The position numbers and the translations under genes were made by a program. Under the pieces are notes generated by a model, which saw only the letters and a program-made list of their open reading frames with translations, was not told the origin of the DNA and made no database searches. 64,000 nucleotides of DNA from Chloroflexota bacterium. Lineage in GTDB: Bacteria > Chloroflexota > Anaerolineae > B4-G1 > DUEL01. Within the stretch, counting starts at the first letter, position 1, and the number at the start of each line of letters is the position of its first letter. Where the stretch lies: positions 1-64,000 of the forward strand of contig JADBJJ010000025.1 in assembly GCA_014874475.1 (NCBI GenBank). Direction: 5' to 3'. This document shows positions 40,828 to 48,618 of this stretch, in pieces.

Positions 40828-40850
40828 GAGAACTCCCCAGGAGTTGTCCT
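40826..40850. terminator. Bidirectional hairpin between convergent genes
   Basis: AGGAGAACTC-CCCAG-GAGTTGTCCT (one mismatch) lies between the M24 peptidase stop and the stop of the substrate-binding protein gene. Loop and inner arms resemble the hairpin at 48541-48569. Confidence 0.6.
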
Positions 40851-40852
40851 GA

Positions 40853-42148
40853 TTATCGCACGGACTGAACGGCGCGGGCAGCGGCCTCTGCCGGGCTCTG
40901 GTGGCCCCGGAGCACGGCCTCCAGGGCCATCTGCAGCGGCGGCCCCAGCCGTTCCCGCACTGGGTGGGGTAGAGGTTCCCGGGCCCCCGCCAGGATAGCG
41001 CCGATCACCTCCCGCCGCTCCACGGAGACTTCCCACCCCGCCAGACCGCTCCGGGTCACCGGCAGGTAGCCGGTGCTCTGCGTCCACATCCCGTACCAAC
41101 CGGGGTCCAGCAGCCAGGCCACCAACGCCATCGCCTGTCGCTGTCGCTCCGGATCGGCCGTCACCAGCGCCAGGACCCACCCCTCTGCCAGCGCGACCGG
41201 GCGGCCATCCCGGGTGGGAATCGGACCCGGCTCAGCCGTGCGTTCCCCCTCCGTCCAGAACCAGCGGGAATCCACTACCGCCATCCCCTCCTCCTCCTGG
41301 AAGCGAGCCCAGCATTCTTCGGTACTTCCCAGGGAGAGGGCAACCAGAGGAGAAATAACCCCCGTCGCCGTCGCCTGAGCGTAGAAGTCCAGGACCGCTG
41401 TCAGCGGACCCTCCTCCAACATCGGATTTCCCCCCTCGTCCATCAGACGCCCTCCTGCTCCCAGGTACTGGATAAAGGTAAAATCGTCCGCGATATTGTT
41501 CTGCCCGACAGCAGGGAAGAAAAGGGGGAGTCCGGCGGAGAGAACATCGTTCCAGGAAACAGGCGGGGCAGAAAATGAGGTCGGGGAGTAAGCCAGATGT
41601 TGCAGTTTGGCCACCAGGGGTAAGCCGAAGCGGGTTTCGCCCATCTGGCCCAATTGGGGGGCGAAGGGAAACAGATCGGCCTCCAGATCAGGGGGGATCA
41701 GGCCATCCAGTGGCTGGAGAAGGCCATCCTGAGCCGCCACCCGCAGGTCCGCTGGGTCCAGCACCACCAGGTCGGGAAGAACGGACGGGGCGGCGATGCT
41801 CGCCGTCTTCAGAAAATTCAGCAATCCGCCGCGCCCGTGGCTCTTTTTGACGATGACCTGGACCTGAAGGTCAGGATGGACGGCGCCGAAATCGGCCAGG
41901 CGAGTGACCAAAAGATCGGCCCCGGCCTTCTCCTTGTGGGGGCTCAGTTCTTCCGGCAGCCAGATGGTCAGGGGGACCATCAACGGTCCGGGCCAGGGGG
42001 TCGCCGTCGGAGTCGGCGAAGGAGGGACAGGCGTTGGCGAGGTGAAGGGAGTTGGAGCGGGCACAGGAGGGACGCACGCGGTCACCAGAAGGAGTACCAG
42101 GCCGGAGAGAGCACCCCGCAGAACCTGGTGGATCCGCTCAGTTTGCAT
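40853..42148 (-). CDS. ABC transporter substrate-binding lipoprotein (sugar-type)
   Basis: A 431-residue extracytoplasmic solute-binding protein. It has a lipoprotein signal with lipobox LLVTAC, a short Pro-rich linker, then a family 1 (SBP_bac_1) fold: [50 protein letters not shown] and [14 protein letters not shown]. The ATG at 42148 was chosen because it gives a clean signal peptide and an 11-base overlap with the upstream sulfite-oxidase-like gene. No ABC permease or ATPase is nearby, so its partner transporter is elsewhere. Confidence 0.8.
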   Translation of the reverse strand: MQTERIHQVLRGALSGLVLLLVTACVPPVPAPTPFTSPTPVPPSPTPTATPWPGPLMVPLTIWLPEELSPHKEKAGADLLVTRLADFGAVHPDLQVQVIVKKSHGRGGLLNFLKTASIAAPSVLPDLVVLDPADLRVAAQDGLLQPLDGLIPPDLEADLFPFAPQLGQMGETRFGLPLVAKLQHLAYSPTSFSAPPVSWNDVLSAGLPLFFPAVGQNNIADDFTFIQYLGAGGRLMDEGGNPMLEEGPLTAVLDFYAQATATGVISPLVALSLGSTEECWARFQEEEGMAVVDSRWFWTEGERTAEPGPIPTRDGRPVALAEGWVLALVTADPERQRQAMALVAWLLDPGWYGMWTQSTGYLPVTRSGLAGWEVSVERREVIGAILAGAREPLPHPVRERLGPPLQMALEAVLRGHQSPAEAAARAVQSVR

Positions 42149-42707
42149 ACCGTTGCTCCAGCCAGGGGTCACCTTCGTTGTGATAACCGGCCTGCTCCCA
42201 GAAGCCGGGGCGGTCCTCAAAGGAAAACTCAATCCCCCGTACCCACTTGGCCGACTTCCAGAAATAGAGATCGGGCACCACCAGCCGCAACGGCCAGCCG
42301 TGCTCCGGGGTCAGAGGCCGGTCGTCGTACTTCCAGGCCAGCAGGACGTTGTCAGCCAGAAGGCGACGGAGGGGCAGGTTGGTTGTAAAGCCATACTCGG
42401 CGTGGACGATAACGTATTCGGCCCCAGGGAGAGGTCGGACATAGTTCAGCAGGTCCCGGAAACGGATGCCTTCCCAGACGGTGTCAAACTTGGACCAGCG
42501 GGTGACGCAGTGGATATCGGCGACGATACGGGTGGTGGGAAGGGAGGTCAGTTGCTCATAGGTGAAACGGACTTCTTCCTCCACCGCTCCGAAGATGCGC
42601 AGGTCCCAATCGTCCAGGCTTTCGTAGCGCGGGACGGGGCCGTAGTGGAGGACCGGAAAGCGCTGGGTCAGCACCTGTCCGGGAGGGAGGCGAGGTCGGG
42701 TACTCAT
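42138..42707 (-). CDS. Sulfite oxidase-like molybdopterin oxidoreductase
   Basis: A 189-residue cytosolic protein with the oxidoreductase molybdopterin-binding fold of the sulfite oxidase/YedY/YuiH group. The molybdenum-coordinating Cys is in DIHCVTRW, followed by the motif GIRFRDLL. The C-terminal motif [21 protein letters not shown] is conserved in the family. No Tat signal, haem domain or dimerisation domain is present, as in the short YuiH-like branch whose substrate is unknown. It overlaps the lipoprotein gene by 11 bases; the link between them is unclear. Confidence 0.88.
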   Translation of the reverse strand: MSTRPRLPPGQVLTQRFPVLHYGPVPRYESLDDWDLRIFGAVEEEVRFTYEQLTSLPTTRIVADIHCVTRWSKFDTVWEGIRFRDLLNYVRPLPGAEYVIVHAEYGFTTNLPLRRLLADNVLLAWKYDDRPLTPEHGWPLRLVVPDLYFWKSAKWVRGIEFSFEDRPGFWEQAGYHNEGDPWLEQRYAN

Positions 42708-42830
42708 AATGGCTCCTCAAATGTGTCCGAAAACCTTTCGGGACACAAAGGAAACAAAGGGCGCAAAGGTGTTTGGACGTCTTTCTCAAACCCCTTTGTG
42801 CCCTTGCGTTTCCTTCGGGACCCTTGTGAT

Positions 42831-43250
42831 TCAGAAAGGAATCTCCTCTTCAGAGATTGGCTCTTCGTACTCCGGGATTTCTTCCACCACCGGAGCGGCC
42901 GCTTCTTCCCGCCGGCCCAGGAAGCGGACGGTATTGGCGGTTACCTCGTAGGAGGCATGAACCATCCCGTCCTGCCCGACCCAGGTGCGGGGGTTGCCCC
43001 GGTCGTCAGGCCGGAGGCGTCCCTCTATCAGGACGGGTCGCCCCTTCGCCAGGAATTGATTGCAGGTCTCCGCCAGTTTGCCGAAGGCGGAGACGCGGAA
43101 CCAGACGGTCTCTTCATGAGGCTGGCCGTCCTGGCCTGTCCAGCGGCGGGTGGAGGCCACAGAGAAGGTTGTCACAGGTCGCCCATCAGGCAGATACCGC
43201 ATCTCCGGGTCCCGTCCCAGATGTCCCGCAATGATGATCGTGTGGAACAT
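42831..43250 (-). CDS. ssb: Single-stranded DNA-binding protein
   Basis: A 139-residue SSB. An OB fold at 1-110 (HTIIIAGHLGRDPEMRYLPDG, TTFSVASTRRW, WFRVSAFGKLAETC, GRPVLIEGRL) is followed by a short linker and an acidic tip ending ISEEEIPF that recruits partner proteins. The ATG at 43250 was chosen because it directly precedes the OB fold and follows GGAGG. Short-tailed SSBs of this kind may be secondary copies used outside main replication. Confidence 0.92.
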   Translation of the reverse strand: MFHTIIIAGHLGRDPEMRYLPDGRPVTTFSVASTRRWTGQDGQPHEETVWFRVSAFGKLAETCNQFLAKGRPVLIEGRLRPDDRGNPRTWVGQDGMVHASYEVTANTVRFLGRREEAAAPVVEEIPEYEEPISEEEIPF

Positions 43251-43293
43251 GGCTCCTCCTTTACTTTGTATGGTCGGCTGGTAACTGGATGGA

Positions 43294-44700
43294 TCAGTCT
43301 GCCAGGCCCTCGCTGATGGAAAGGGCCTTCTCAGCGCCAAAGCCAGCGGGGGTCTTGTGGATTTCCAGTGGCCGAATGTAACGGGCTACCATATCGGTCG
43401 TGCCGGTCACCCCCAATTGCTCAAACAGGAAGATGAACTGGGCCTCCAGTTCCTGTCCCACCGTTGCCCGGACCTCCTCCGGCAGGTTCCAGAGTTCCCG
43501 CTTGAAGGGGCCCAGGGCTTTTTTGCGCGCCTCGTAGAGGAACTGCTCCTCGGTTTTGCCCTCTTTCCAGTCGGCGGCATGCTCTTTTCGGAGATAGGCG
43601 TATATCTCTTCCCGCAGGTCAGCGGGGAAGAGGGGATGGTCGTAGAGAAGGTTCTGGAACGCGGTCGCCAGGTGGATTTCCGCCGTGCCGACCTCAGGGA
43701 ACTTGTGGAACGCCTCCGGTGGCAGGGTGGAGGCGCCGTGCTGAACCGCGCCGGCCAGGCCGTACTCCTCCCGGGCTATCCGGCTGAGCCGCTCCAGGGT
43801 GCCAAAGTCAATCTTGACCCGTGCCAGAGTGCCGTCGGGGAGGACGACACCGCCGTGAGAGGTGCCGGTCTGGATGCTCAGTTTGCTGACGCCGGGCATC
43901 CCGGACGACAGGGAACTGTTGTAGCCGTCCATGAAGGCCCGCAGTTCCTCCTCGGTGGTGTTGTGGCCCCCCACTTCGCCAATCTCGCCGCCGACGGAGA
44001 CTGTCACCCCCTCCGGCTGGAGGCTGCGGATCAAGTGGGTAAAGTGGGCACAAACTTCATAGTTCGTCCGCTGTTGCTCGGGCACCGTCGGGCGGTTCAG
44101 GTCTACCAGAGTGGAGGTGTCTATGTCTATGTTGAAGAATCCGGCAGCGATGGCCTCGCGGATGAGGTCCTCCACTGCCCCCACTTCAGCGTCCCGGGCA
44201 CTGGCATACTTTTTGGCGCTCACCTGGAAGTGGTCACCCTGGAGGAAGAGAGGGCCTTGATAGCCCTCGCGGATCGCCGCGCCGATAATGACAGTGGCAT
44301 ATTCGGCAGGACGCTGGTCGGTGTAGCCGATTTCAGAGCGGGCGATCTCAAAAATCATCGCGCCGACGTTCCGGGCCAGCGCGGCGCGAAAGACGGCTCG
44401 GGCCATATCGTACGTCAGGGTGCGCAGGTTCATTGCGGGCACAGTCCAGTTCGTGGAGGTCTCGCCGCGCCCTCGGGCCATATAGAGGTCGTGGATAGAG
44501 GCCGGGCGAATACCCAGAGCCTGTCCCAGTTCCCAGAGGAGCGCACGGGCAGCCGCCCGCTCCTCCGCATCGCCGAACACGGCAGCCTTGACCAGACTGT
44601 CCAGCGCCGGACCGCGCAGGCGGGCCTCGCTCAGTATTCGCACCCGCTCCCCTTCCGGAACAACAATCTCTTTGAGTTCATCCAGCCATTTCTTCGTCAT
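43294..44700 (-). CDS. Class II fructose-bisphosphate aldolase family protein (long form)
   Basis: A 468-residue member of the class II aldolase superfamily, longer than the usual 300-350. TIM-barrel pieces are visible: FLQGDHFQVS (zinc-type His near the end of a strand), FFNIDIDTSTLVDL, VSVGGEIGEVGGHNTTEEE, LSIQTGTSHGGVV and AVQHGASTLP. The GGEIGE and QHGAS motifs correspond to the metal and phosphate sites of class II aldolases. Substrate may be fructose- or another ketose-bisphosphate. It lies between ssb and an RmlC-like epimerase on the minus strand. Confidence 0.8.
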   Translation of the reverse strand: MTKKWLDELKEIVVPEGERVRILSEARLRGPALDSLVKAAVFGDAEERAAARALLWELGQALGIRPASIHDLYMARGRGETSTNWTVPAMNLRTLTYDMARAVFRAALARNVGAMIFEIARSEIGYTDQRPAEYATVIIGAAIREGYQGPLFLQGDHFQVSAKKYASARDAEVGAVEDLIREAIAAGFFNIDIDTSTLVDLNRPTVPEQQRTNYEVCAHFTHLIRSLQPEGVTVSVGGEIGEVGGHNTTEEELRAFMDGYNSSLSSGMPGVSKLSIQTGTSHGGVVLPDGTLARVKIDFGTLERLSRIAREEYGLAGAVQHGASTLPPEAFHKFPEVGTAEIHLATAFQNLLYDHPLFPADLREEIYAYLRKEHAADWKEGKTEEQFLYEARKKALGPFKRELWNLPEEVRATVGQELEAQFIFLFEQLGVTGTTDMVARYIRPLEIHKTPAGFGAEKALSISEGLAD

Positions 44701-44749
44701 CAGTGCCTCCGGGCGAAAATGGGTCTTCGCGTCTTTGTGGTTTTAGAAA

Positions 44750-45208
44750 TCATTTAATCTCCGGCCAGCGGGTCCAGTCGTAGCCGATGGTGGGGTCGTC
44801 GTGGGGGATGCGGCCCTCATCGGTTCCGTCGTACTCGTTGGAGGTGATGTAGAAGATGTGGGCGGGGCCCTGAAGGACCCGGTAGCCGTGGGCCACGCCT
44901 GGGGGGATTTTCAGGACGACAGGGGGATGGCCGTCCCCCAGCAGGAATTCCTGTAGTTGCCCATAGGTAGGGGAGTCGGGTCGGGCATCGTAGAGGGCTG
45001 CCCGGACTGTCCCGCAAGCCACGTACCACCAGTCAGTCTGGCGTTGGTGGATGTGCCACGCCTTGGCGACGCCGGTGTGGCTCATCGTGTGGCTCCACTG
45101 ACCGAAGCCCTCAGAGAACATAGGGTCACTGGCGCGGATGATTTCGCGGAAAAAGCCGCGCTCGTCGGTGTGGGTGACCAGGGGTTTGAGTTCTACGCCG
45201 TAGATCAC
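44750..45208 (-). CDS. dTDP-4-dehydrorhamnose 3,5-epimerase-like cupin
   Basis: A 152-residue RmlC-type beta-jelly-roll protein. Motifs: TDERGFFREI, the catalytic His region WHIHQRQTDWWYVACG, and IPPGVAHGYRVL, which holds the second conserved His. The Tyr usually acting as acid is not obvious, so it may be a related sugar isomerase. A GTG at 45208 was chosen because AAAGGAGG lies eight bases upstream; the ATG 13 codons earlier lacks such a site. The product probably feeds surface polysaccharide. Confidence 0.8.
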   Translation of the reverse strand: MIYGVELKPLVTHTDERGFFREIIRASDPMFSEGFGQWSHTMSHTGVAKAWHIHQRQTDWWYVACGTVRAALYDARPDSPTYGQLQEFLLGDGHPPVVLKIPPGVAHGYRVLQGPAHIFYITSNEYDGTDEGRIPHDDPTIGYDWTRWPEIK

Positions 45209-45341
45209 GAAGAAGGCCTCCTTTGCTCCCCGCTTATTATATCCCACTCTGGAAAACGGGCAAGAGCCATTGGCGCTTGCGCCAGGAGATCGTTATGGCA
45301 GGAAGCGACCCTGGGGAAAGGCAGTGCCCTCTATGTGGCAC

Positions 45342-45370
45342 GGGGGCGACGGCTGGAGGCCGTCGCCCCC
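45342..45370. terminator. Long GC-rich hairpin
   Basis: A 12-bp perfect stem (GGGGGCGACGGC / GCCGTCGCCCCC) with a five-base loop in the 294-base gap between the carbamate kinase stop and the RmlC-like gene start. No T-run on the minus strand, so termination is possible but unproven. The rest of the gap shows no gene. Confidence 0.45.
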
Positions 45371-45502
45371 CTTCCCCTCTCCGTTCGGGGAGCAGATGAT
45401 TTTTAGACCCTGCGCGGTTTCTGCAAGGGGCTTCCTTGCAAACGTTACTGGGTAACCGTACGGGTGGCAAAATCTTCCCACTGTTGCGGGGAAGCGACGG
45501 GC

Positions 45503-46453
45503 TTAGCCGGGGATGATGCGGGTGCCCGTCTCGCCACGCAATGCCCGGGCGATGTTCTCCGGGTTGGTGATGATGGCCTCTTTGCCCCCCGCTTCCAGGA
45601 ACCAGATAATGGCCTCAATCTTGGGCAGCATGCTCCCCTTGGCGAAGTGGCCTTCGGCGATGTACCGCTTCGCCTCAGAGACGGTCATCACGTCTATGGG
45701 CCGCTGGTCCGGCTTGTTGAAGTTCAGGTACACCTTCTCCACGGCGGTGGAGATGAGGAAGAGGTCGGCGCCGATGGAGCGGGCCAGGAGAGAAGCAGCG
45801 TAGTCTTTGTCAATGACGGCGGCGACGCCCTTCAGGTCGCCGTTCTCGTCCTCAATGACGGGAATGCCGCCCCCGCCCACGGTGATGGTGATGATGCCCG
45901 CATCCAGCAGCCGCTGCACGGCGTCCAGTTCCACGATGCGCTGGGGGAGGGGGGAAGCCACAACCCGCCGCCAGCCTCGGCCGGCGTCCTCCACCACCTT
46001 CCAGCCTTCCTCTTGTTCCCGACGTCGGGCTTCCTCTTCAGTCATGAAGCCGCCGATGGGCTTGGTGGGGTTCTGGAAGGAGGGGTCGTTCCGGTCCACG
46101 ACCACCTGGGTGACCACGGTGGCGGCCTGTCTGGCAATGCCTCGCTGCCGGAATTTGTTCTGCAGGTTCTGCTGGAGAGCGTAGCCGATGGCCCCCTGGG
46201 TATCCGCCCCGCAGACGTCCAGCGGCACCTCGTGCATCCCGGCAACCTTATGGGCGATCTCGGAGCGACGGAGGATGAAGCCGACCTGCGGGCCGTTCCC
46301 GTGCCCGATTGCCACATCCCAGCCCTGCTCAATCATATCTGCGATGTAGTAACACGTCTCCTTTGCGGCCTCGTACTGGTCCTCAACTCGTACGCGGGTG
46401 TTATCTTTGATCAACGAATTTCCACCAATTGCCACAACGGCCAGTTTTCGCAT
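45503..46453 (-). CDS. arcC: Carbamate kinase
   Basis: A 316-residue amino-acid-kinase-fold enzyme that makes ATP from carbamoyl phosphate and ADP. The N-terminus is VVAIGGNSLI; further signatures are IGHGNGPQVG, GGGGIPVI and IDKDYAA, with the C-terminal GSMLPKIEA. Length is normal. It is the third gene of a minus-strand set after two carbamoyltransferases (gap 37 bases), the classic context of catabolic carbamoyl-phosphate use. The carbamoylated substrate is not established. Confidence 0.93.
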   Translation of the reverse strand: MRKLAVVAIGGNSLIKDNTRVRVEDQYEAAKETCYYIADMIEQGWDVAIGHGNGPQVGFILRRSEIAHKVAGMHEVPLDVCGADTQGAIGYALQQNLQNKFRQRGIARQAATVVTQVVVDRNDPSFQNPTKPIGGFMTEEEARRREQEEGWKVVEDAGRGWRRVVASPLPQRIVELDAVQRLLDAGIITITVGGGGIPVIEDENGDLKGVAAVIDKDYAASLLARSIGADLFLISTAVEKVYLNFNKPDQRPIDVMTVSEAKRYIAEGHFAKGSMLPKIEAIIWFLEAGGKEAIITNPENIARALRGETGTRIIPG

Positions 46454-46490
46454 GTTCGTGCTCCGGGTTTCGTGTTCCGTGATTTTATGG

Positions 46491-47480
46491 TCAGGACATT
46501 GTCAGGGCCATGACGGCTTTCTGGACATGGAGGCGGTTCTCCGCCTGGTCGTAGACCACCGACTGCGAGCCGTCCAGTACCCCATCGGTGACCTCTATGT
46601 TACGGTCGGCCGGGAGAGGGTGCATATAGATGGCATCCGGCTTCGCCAGACGGAGTTTCGCCTCGTCCATAATCCAGTGCCGGTACTGGTCCTGGATGCG
46701 CTTCCCTTCCTCCGGGTCGTTGGTGGTCAGGAGGGGGCCCCAGGACTTGGCGTAGATGATGTCACCACCCTGACAGGCTTCCTCCATACCGTTGGGGTCG
46801 GCGATGATATCAAAGGCAGTGCCGTAGCGGCGCGCTTCCGCCTGGGCCTGGGCAACGATATCCGGCATCAGCGCGAACTCCGGCGGGTAGGCCAGAGTGA
46901 TGTCCAGGCCGAAGCGAGGCATCTGTAGGATGAGGGATTGGGGCACCGAGATGGGCTTCAGGTAGGAAGCGGCGTAGGCCCAGGAGACGACCAGCCGCTT
47001 GCCCCGCAGATCCCGGCCCTTTTTTTCTATGATGGTCATCAGATCCGCCAGGCACTGGAAGGGATGGTAGATGTCGCACTGCATATTCAGGACGGGTACC
47101 CGGCTGTAGCGGGCGACCTCGGTGATGTACCGGTTGCCCACCCCCCACTCCACGTGCCGGATGGCGATGCCGTCAAAGTAACGACCGAAGATTTCGCCGA
47201 TTTCTTTGGGGGTATCGCCGTGGGCGATCTGGGTGGTCTTGCTCTCTATGAAGGCAGCGTGTCCGCCCAACTGGGCCATGCCGGCCTCAAAGGAGCCGCG
47301 CGTGCGGGTGCTGGAGAAGAAAAAGAGCATCGCCAGCACTTTATCCCGCAAGTAGGGATGGGGTTCACCCAATGCCCGCTTGCGTTTCAGGTCAAAGGCC
47401 ACATCCAGGACAGTCTCTACTTCTTCTTTGGAGAAGTCCAGGTCGCCAATCAGGTCGCGGTTTCTCAGGTTGGTCTGCAT
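46491..47480 (-). CDS. Knotted carbamoyltransferase, YgeW/acetylornithine-carbamoyltransferase-like
   Basis: A 329-residue transcarbamylase. The carbamoyl-phosphate loop is FSSTRTRGSFE, followed by the second motif QCDIYHPFQCLAD. The second-substrate loop reads MHPLPADRNIEVTDGV where ornithine carbamoyltransferases have HCLP. The stretch VSWAYAASYLKPISVPQ matches the Lys-Pro-containing knot region of YgeW and N-acetyl/succinyl-ornithine enzymes. So the substrate is probably not plain ornithine. It follows an aspartate-type carbamoyltransferase and precedes carbamate kinase, a layout like the E. coli yge/yqe purine-catabolic cluster. Confidence 0.8.
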   Translation of the reverse strand: MQTNLRNRDLIGDLDFSKEEVETVLDVAFDLKRKRALGEPHPYLRDKVLAMLFFFSSTRTRGSFEAGMAQLGGHAAFIESKTTQIAHGDTPKEIGEIFGRYFDGIAIRHVEWGVGNRYITEVARYSRVPVLNMQCDIYHPFQCLADLMTIIEKKGRDLRGKRLVVSWAYAASYLKPISVPQSLILQMPRFGLDITLAYPPEFALMPDIVAQAQAEARRYGTAFDIIADPNGMEEACQGGDIIYAKSWGPLLTTNDPEEGKRIQDQYRHWIMDEAKLRLAKPDAIYMHPLPADRNIEVTDGVLDGSQSVVYDQAENRLHVQKAVMALTMS

Positions 47481-47552
47481 ATCTGCCCTCCTGCAAAATG
47501 CGGAAAGAGGACGGGTTGCGGTGGCTTGGTCGCCACAACCCGTCCCGGTCTC

Positions 47553-48506
47553 TTATTCCATCGCGCCCAGCACCAGCACCAGCAAGGCCATTCGCACGAC
47601 CACGCCGTAGAAGGCTTCCTGCCAGTAGCGGGACCACCGGGTTATGTCCACATCGGTGGGGATTTCGTCCATACGCGGGAGGGAATGGAGGAGGATGGCA
47701 TCCGGCTTGGCCTTGCGCTCCAGCAGTTCGCGGGTGATTTTGTAGTTAGCGGGGGTCAGGCCCACCTCGCCCGTGCGCTCGTCCCGGGATTTGGTGTAGT
47801 CGGGCTGAACAACGGGCTCCACCAGAATCACGTCCGCGTCGCCGATGGCTTGCTCCACGTGCTCCGCCTCCCGGAAGTTCAGGCTGTACTGGCGGAGTTC
47901 GGCCTTGAACTCCTCGGTCAGGCTCATCTCCGGCGGGGCAACGAAGGTGATGGGGCAATCAAACTGGGTCAGTGCGTAGGCCAGGGAGTGCATAGTGCGC
48001 ATCCGCATATCGCCCACCGCCAGCCATTTCAGGCCGTCGATGCGGCCTTTCTCCCGCAGGACGGTGTAGAGATCGGTCAGAATCTGGGTGGGGTGCTCGC
48101 CCCAGCCGTCCCCGGCGTTGATGACAGGGATGGAGGCCCATCGGGCCGCCTCGTGGGGCGCGCCTTGCTGGAAATGGCGCATCACGATCACATCGCCGTA
48201 GAATTCCAGCATGCGGACGGTGTCTTTGATGGACTCCTGGTAGAAATCGCCGGCGCGCGTCATCTTGGGGTCGGCGAAGCCAACGACGTGCCCGCCCAAG
48301 CGGTGCATAGCCGCTTCATGCGCCAGGCGGGTGCGCGTGGACGGCTGATAGAAGGCGGTGACCATGGTCTTTTCCTTCAGCATATCCACGTTGCGGCGGG
48401 AGCGGGCGATGGGCTCCATTTTCTGAGCGACCTCAAAGACGTGGAAGAACTCGCATCGCTCAAAGTCTTTCAGGGACAGGATGTCCCGACCGGCAAAACT
48501 GCGCAT
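47553..48506 (-). CDS. Aspartate/ornithine carbamoyltransferase family protein, ATCase-like
   Basis: A 317-residue transcarbamylase. The carbamoyl-phosphate loop is YQPSTRTRLAHE, the second motif is HPTQILTDLYT, and the substrate loop LLHSLPRMDEIPTDVD with following RYWQEAFYGVVVRMALL is ATCase-like. The ATG at 48506 was chosen because AGGAGG lies seven bases upstream; longer starts enter a terminator. It could be biosynthetic PyrB, but no pyrimidine gene is nearby and a carbamate kinase is, so a catabolic or atypical role is possible. Confidence 0.8.
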   Translation of the reverse strand: MRSFAGRDILSLKDFERCEFFHVFEVAQKMEPIARSRRNVDMLKEKTMVTAFYQPSTRTRLAHEAAMHRLGGHVVGFADPKMTRAGDFYQESIKDTVRMLEFYGDVIVMRHFQQGAPHEAARWASIPVINAGDGWGEHPTQILTDLYTVLREKGRIDGLKWLAVGDMRMRTMHSLAYALTQFDCPITFVAPPEMSLTEEFKAELRQYSLNFREAEHVEQAIGDADVILVEPVVQPDYTKSRDERTGEVGLTPANYKITRELLERKAKPDAILLHSLPRMDEIPTDVDITRWSRYWQEAFYGVVVRMALLVLVLGAME

Positions 48507-48540
48507 TCTAACCTCCTGGATAGATGGGTTCTCTGAAATA

Positions 48541-48569
48541 ATAGAGCAACTCCCCAAGAGTTGCTCTAT
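48541..48569. terminator. Perfect 12-bp hairpin between kinase and carbamoyltransferase genes
   Basis: ATAGAGCAACTC-CCCAA-GAGTTGCTCTAT, located 50 bases after the kinase stop on the minus strand. A short T-rich stretch follows (TATTT). Sequence of loop and inner arms is like that at 40826-40850. Confidence 0.65.
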
Positions 48570-48618
48570 AGCAGAATTATAATTTGGAACTTGAGGGTTG
48601 TCAAACCGGGGGAAGTGC

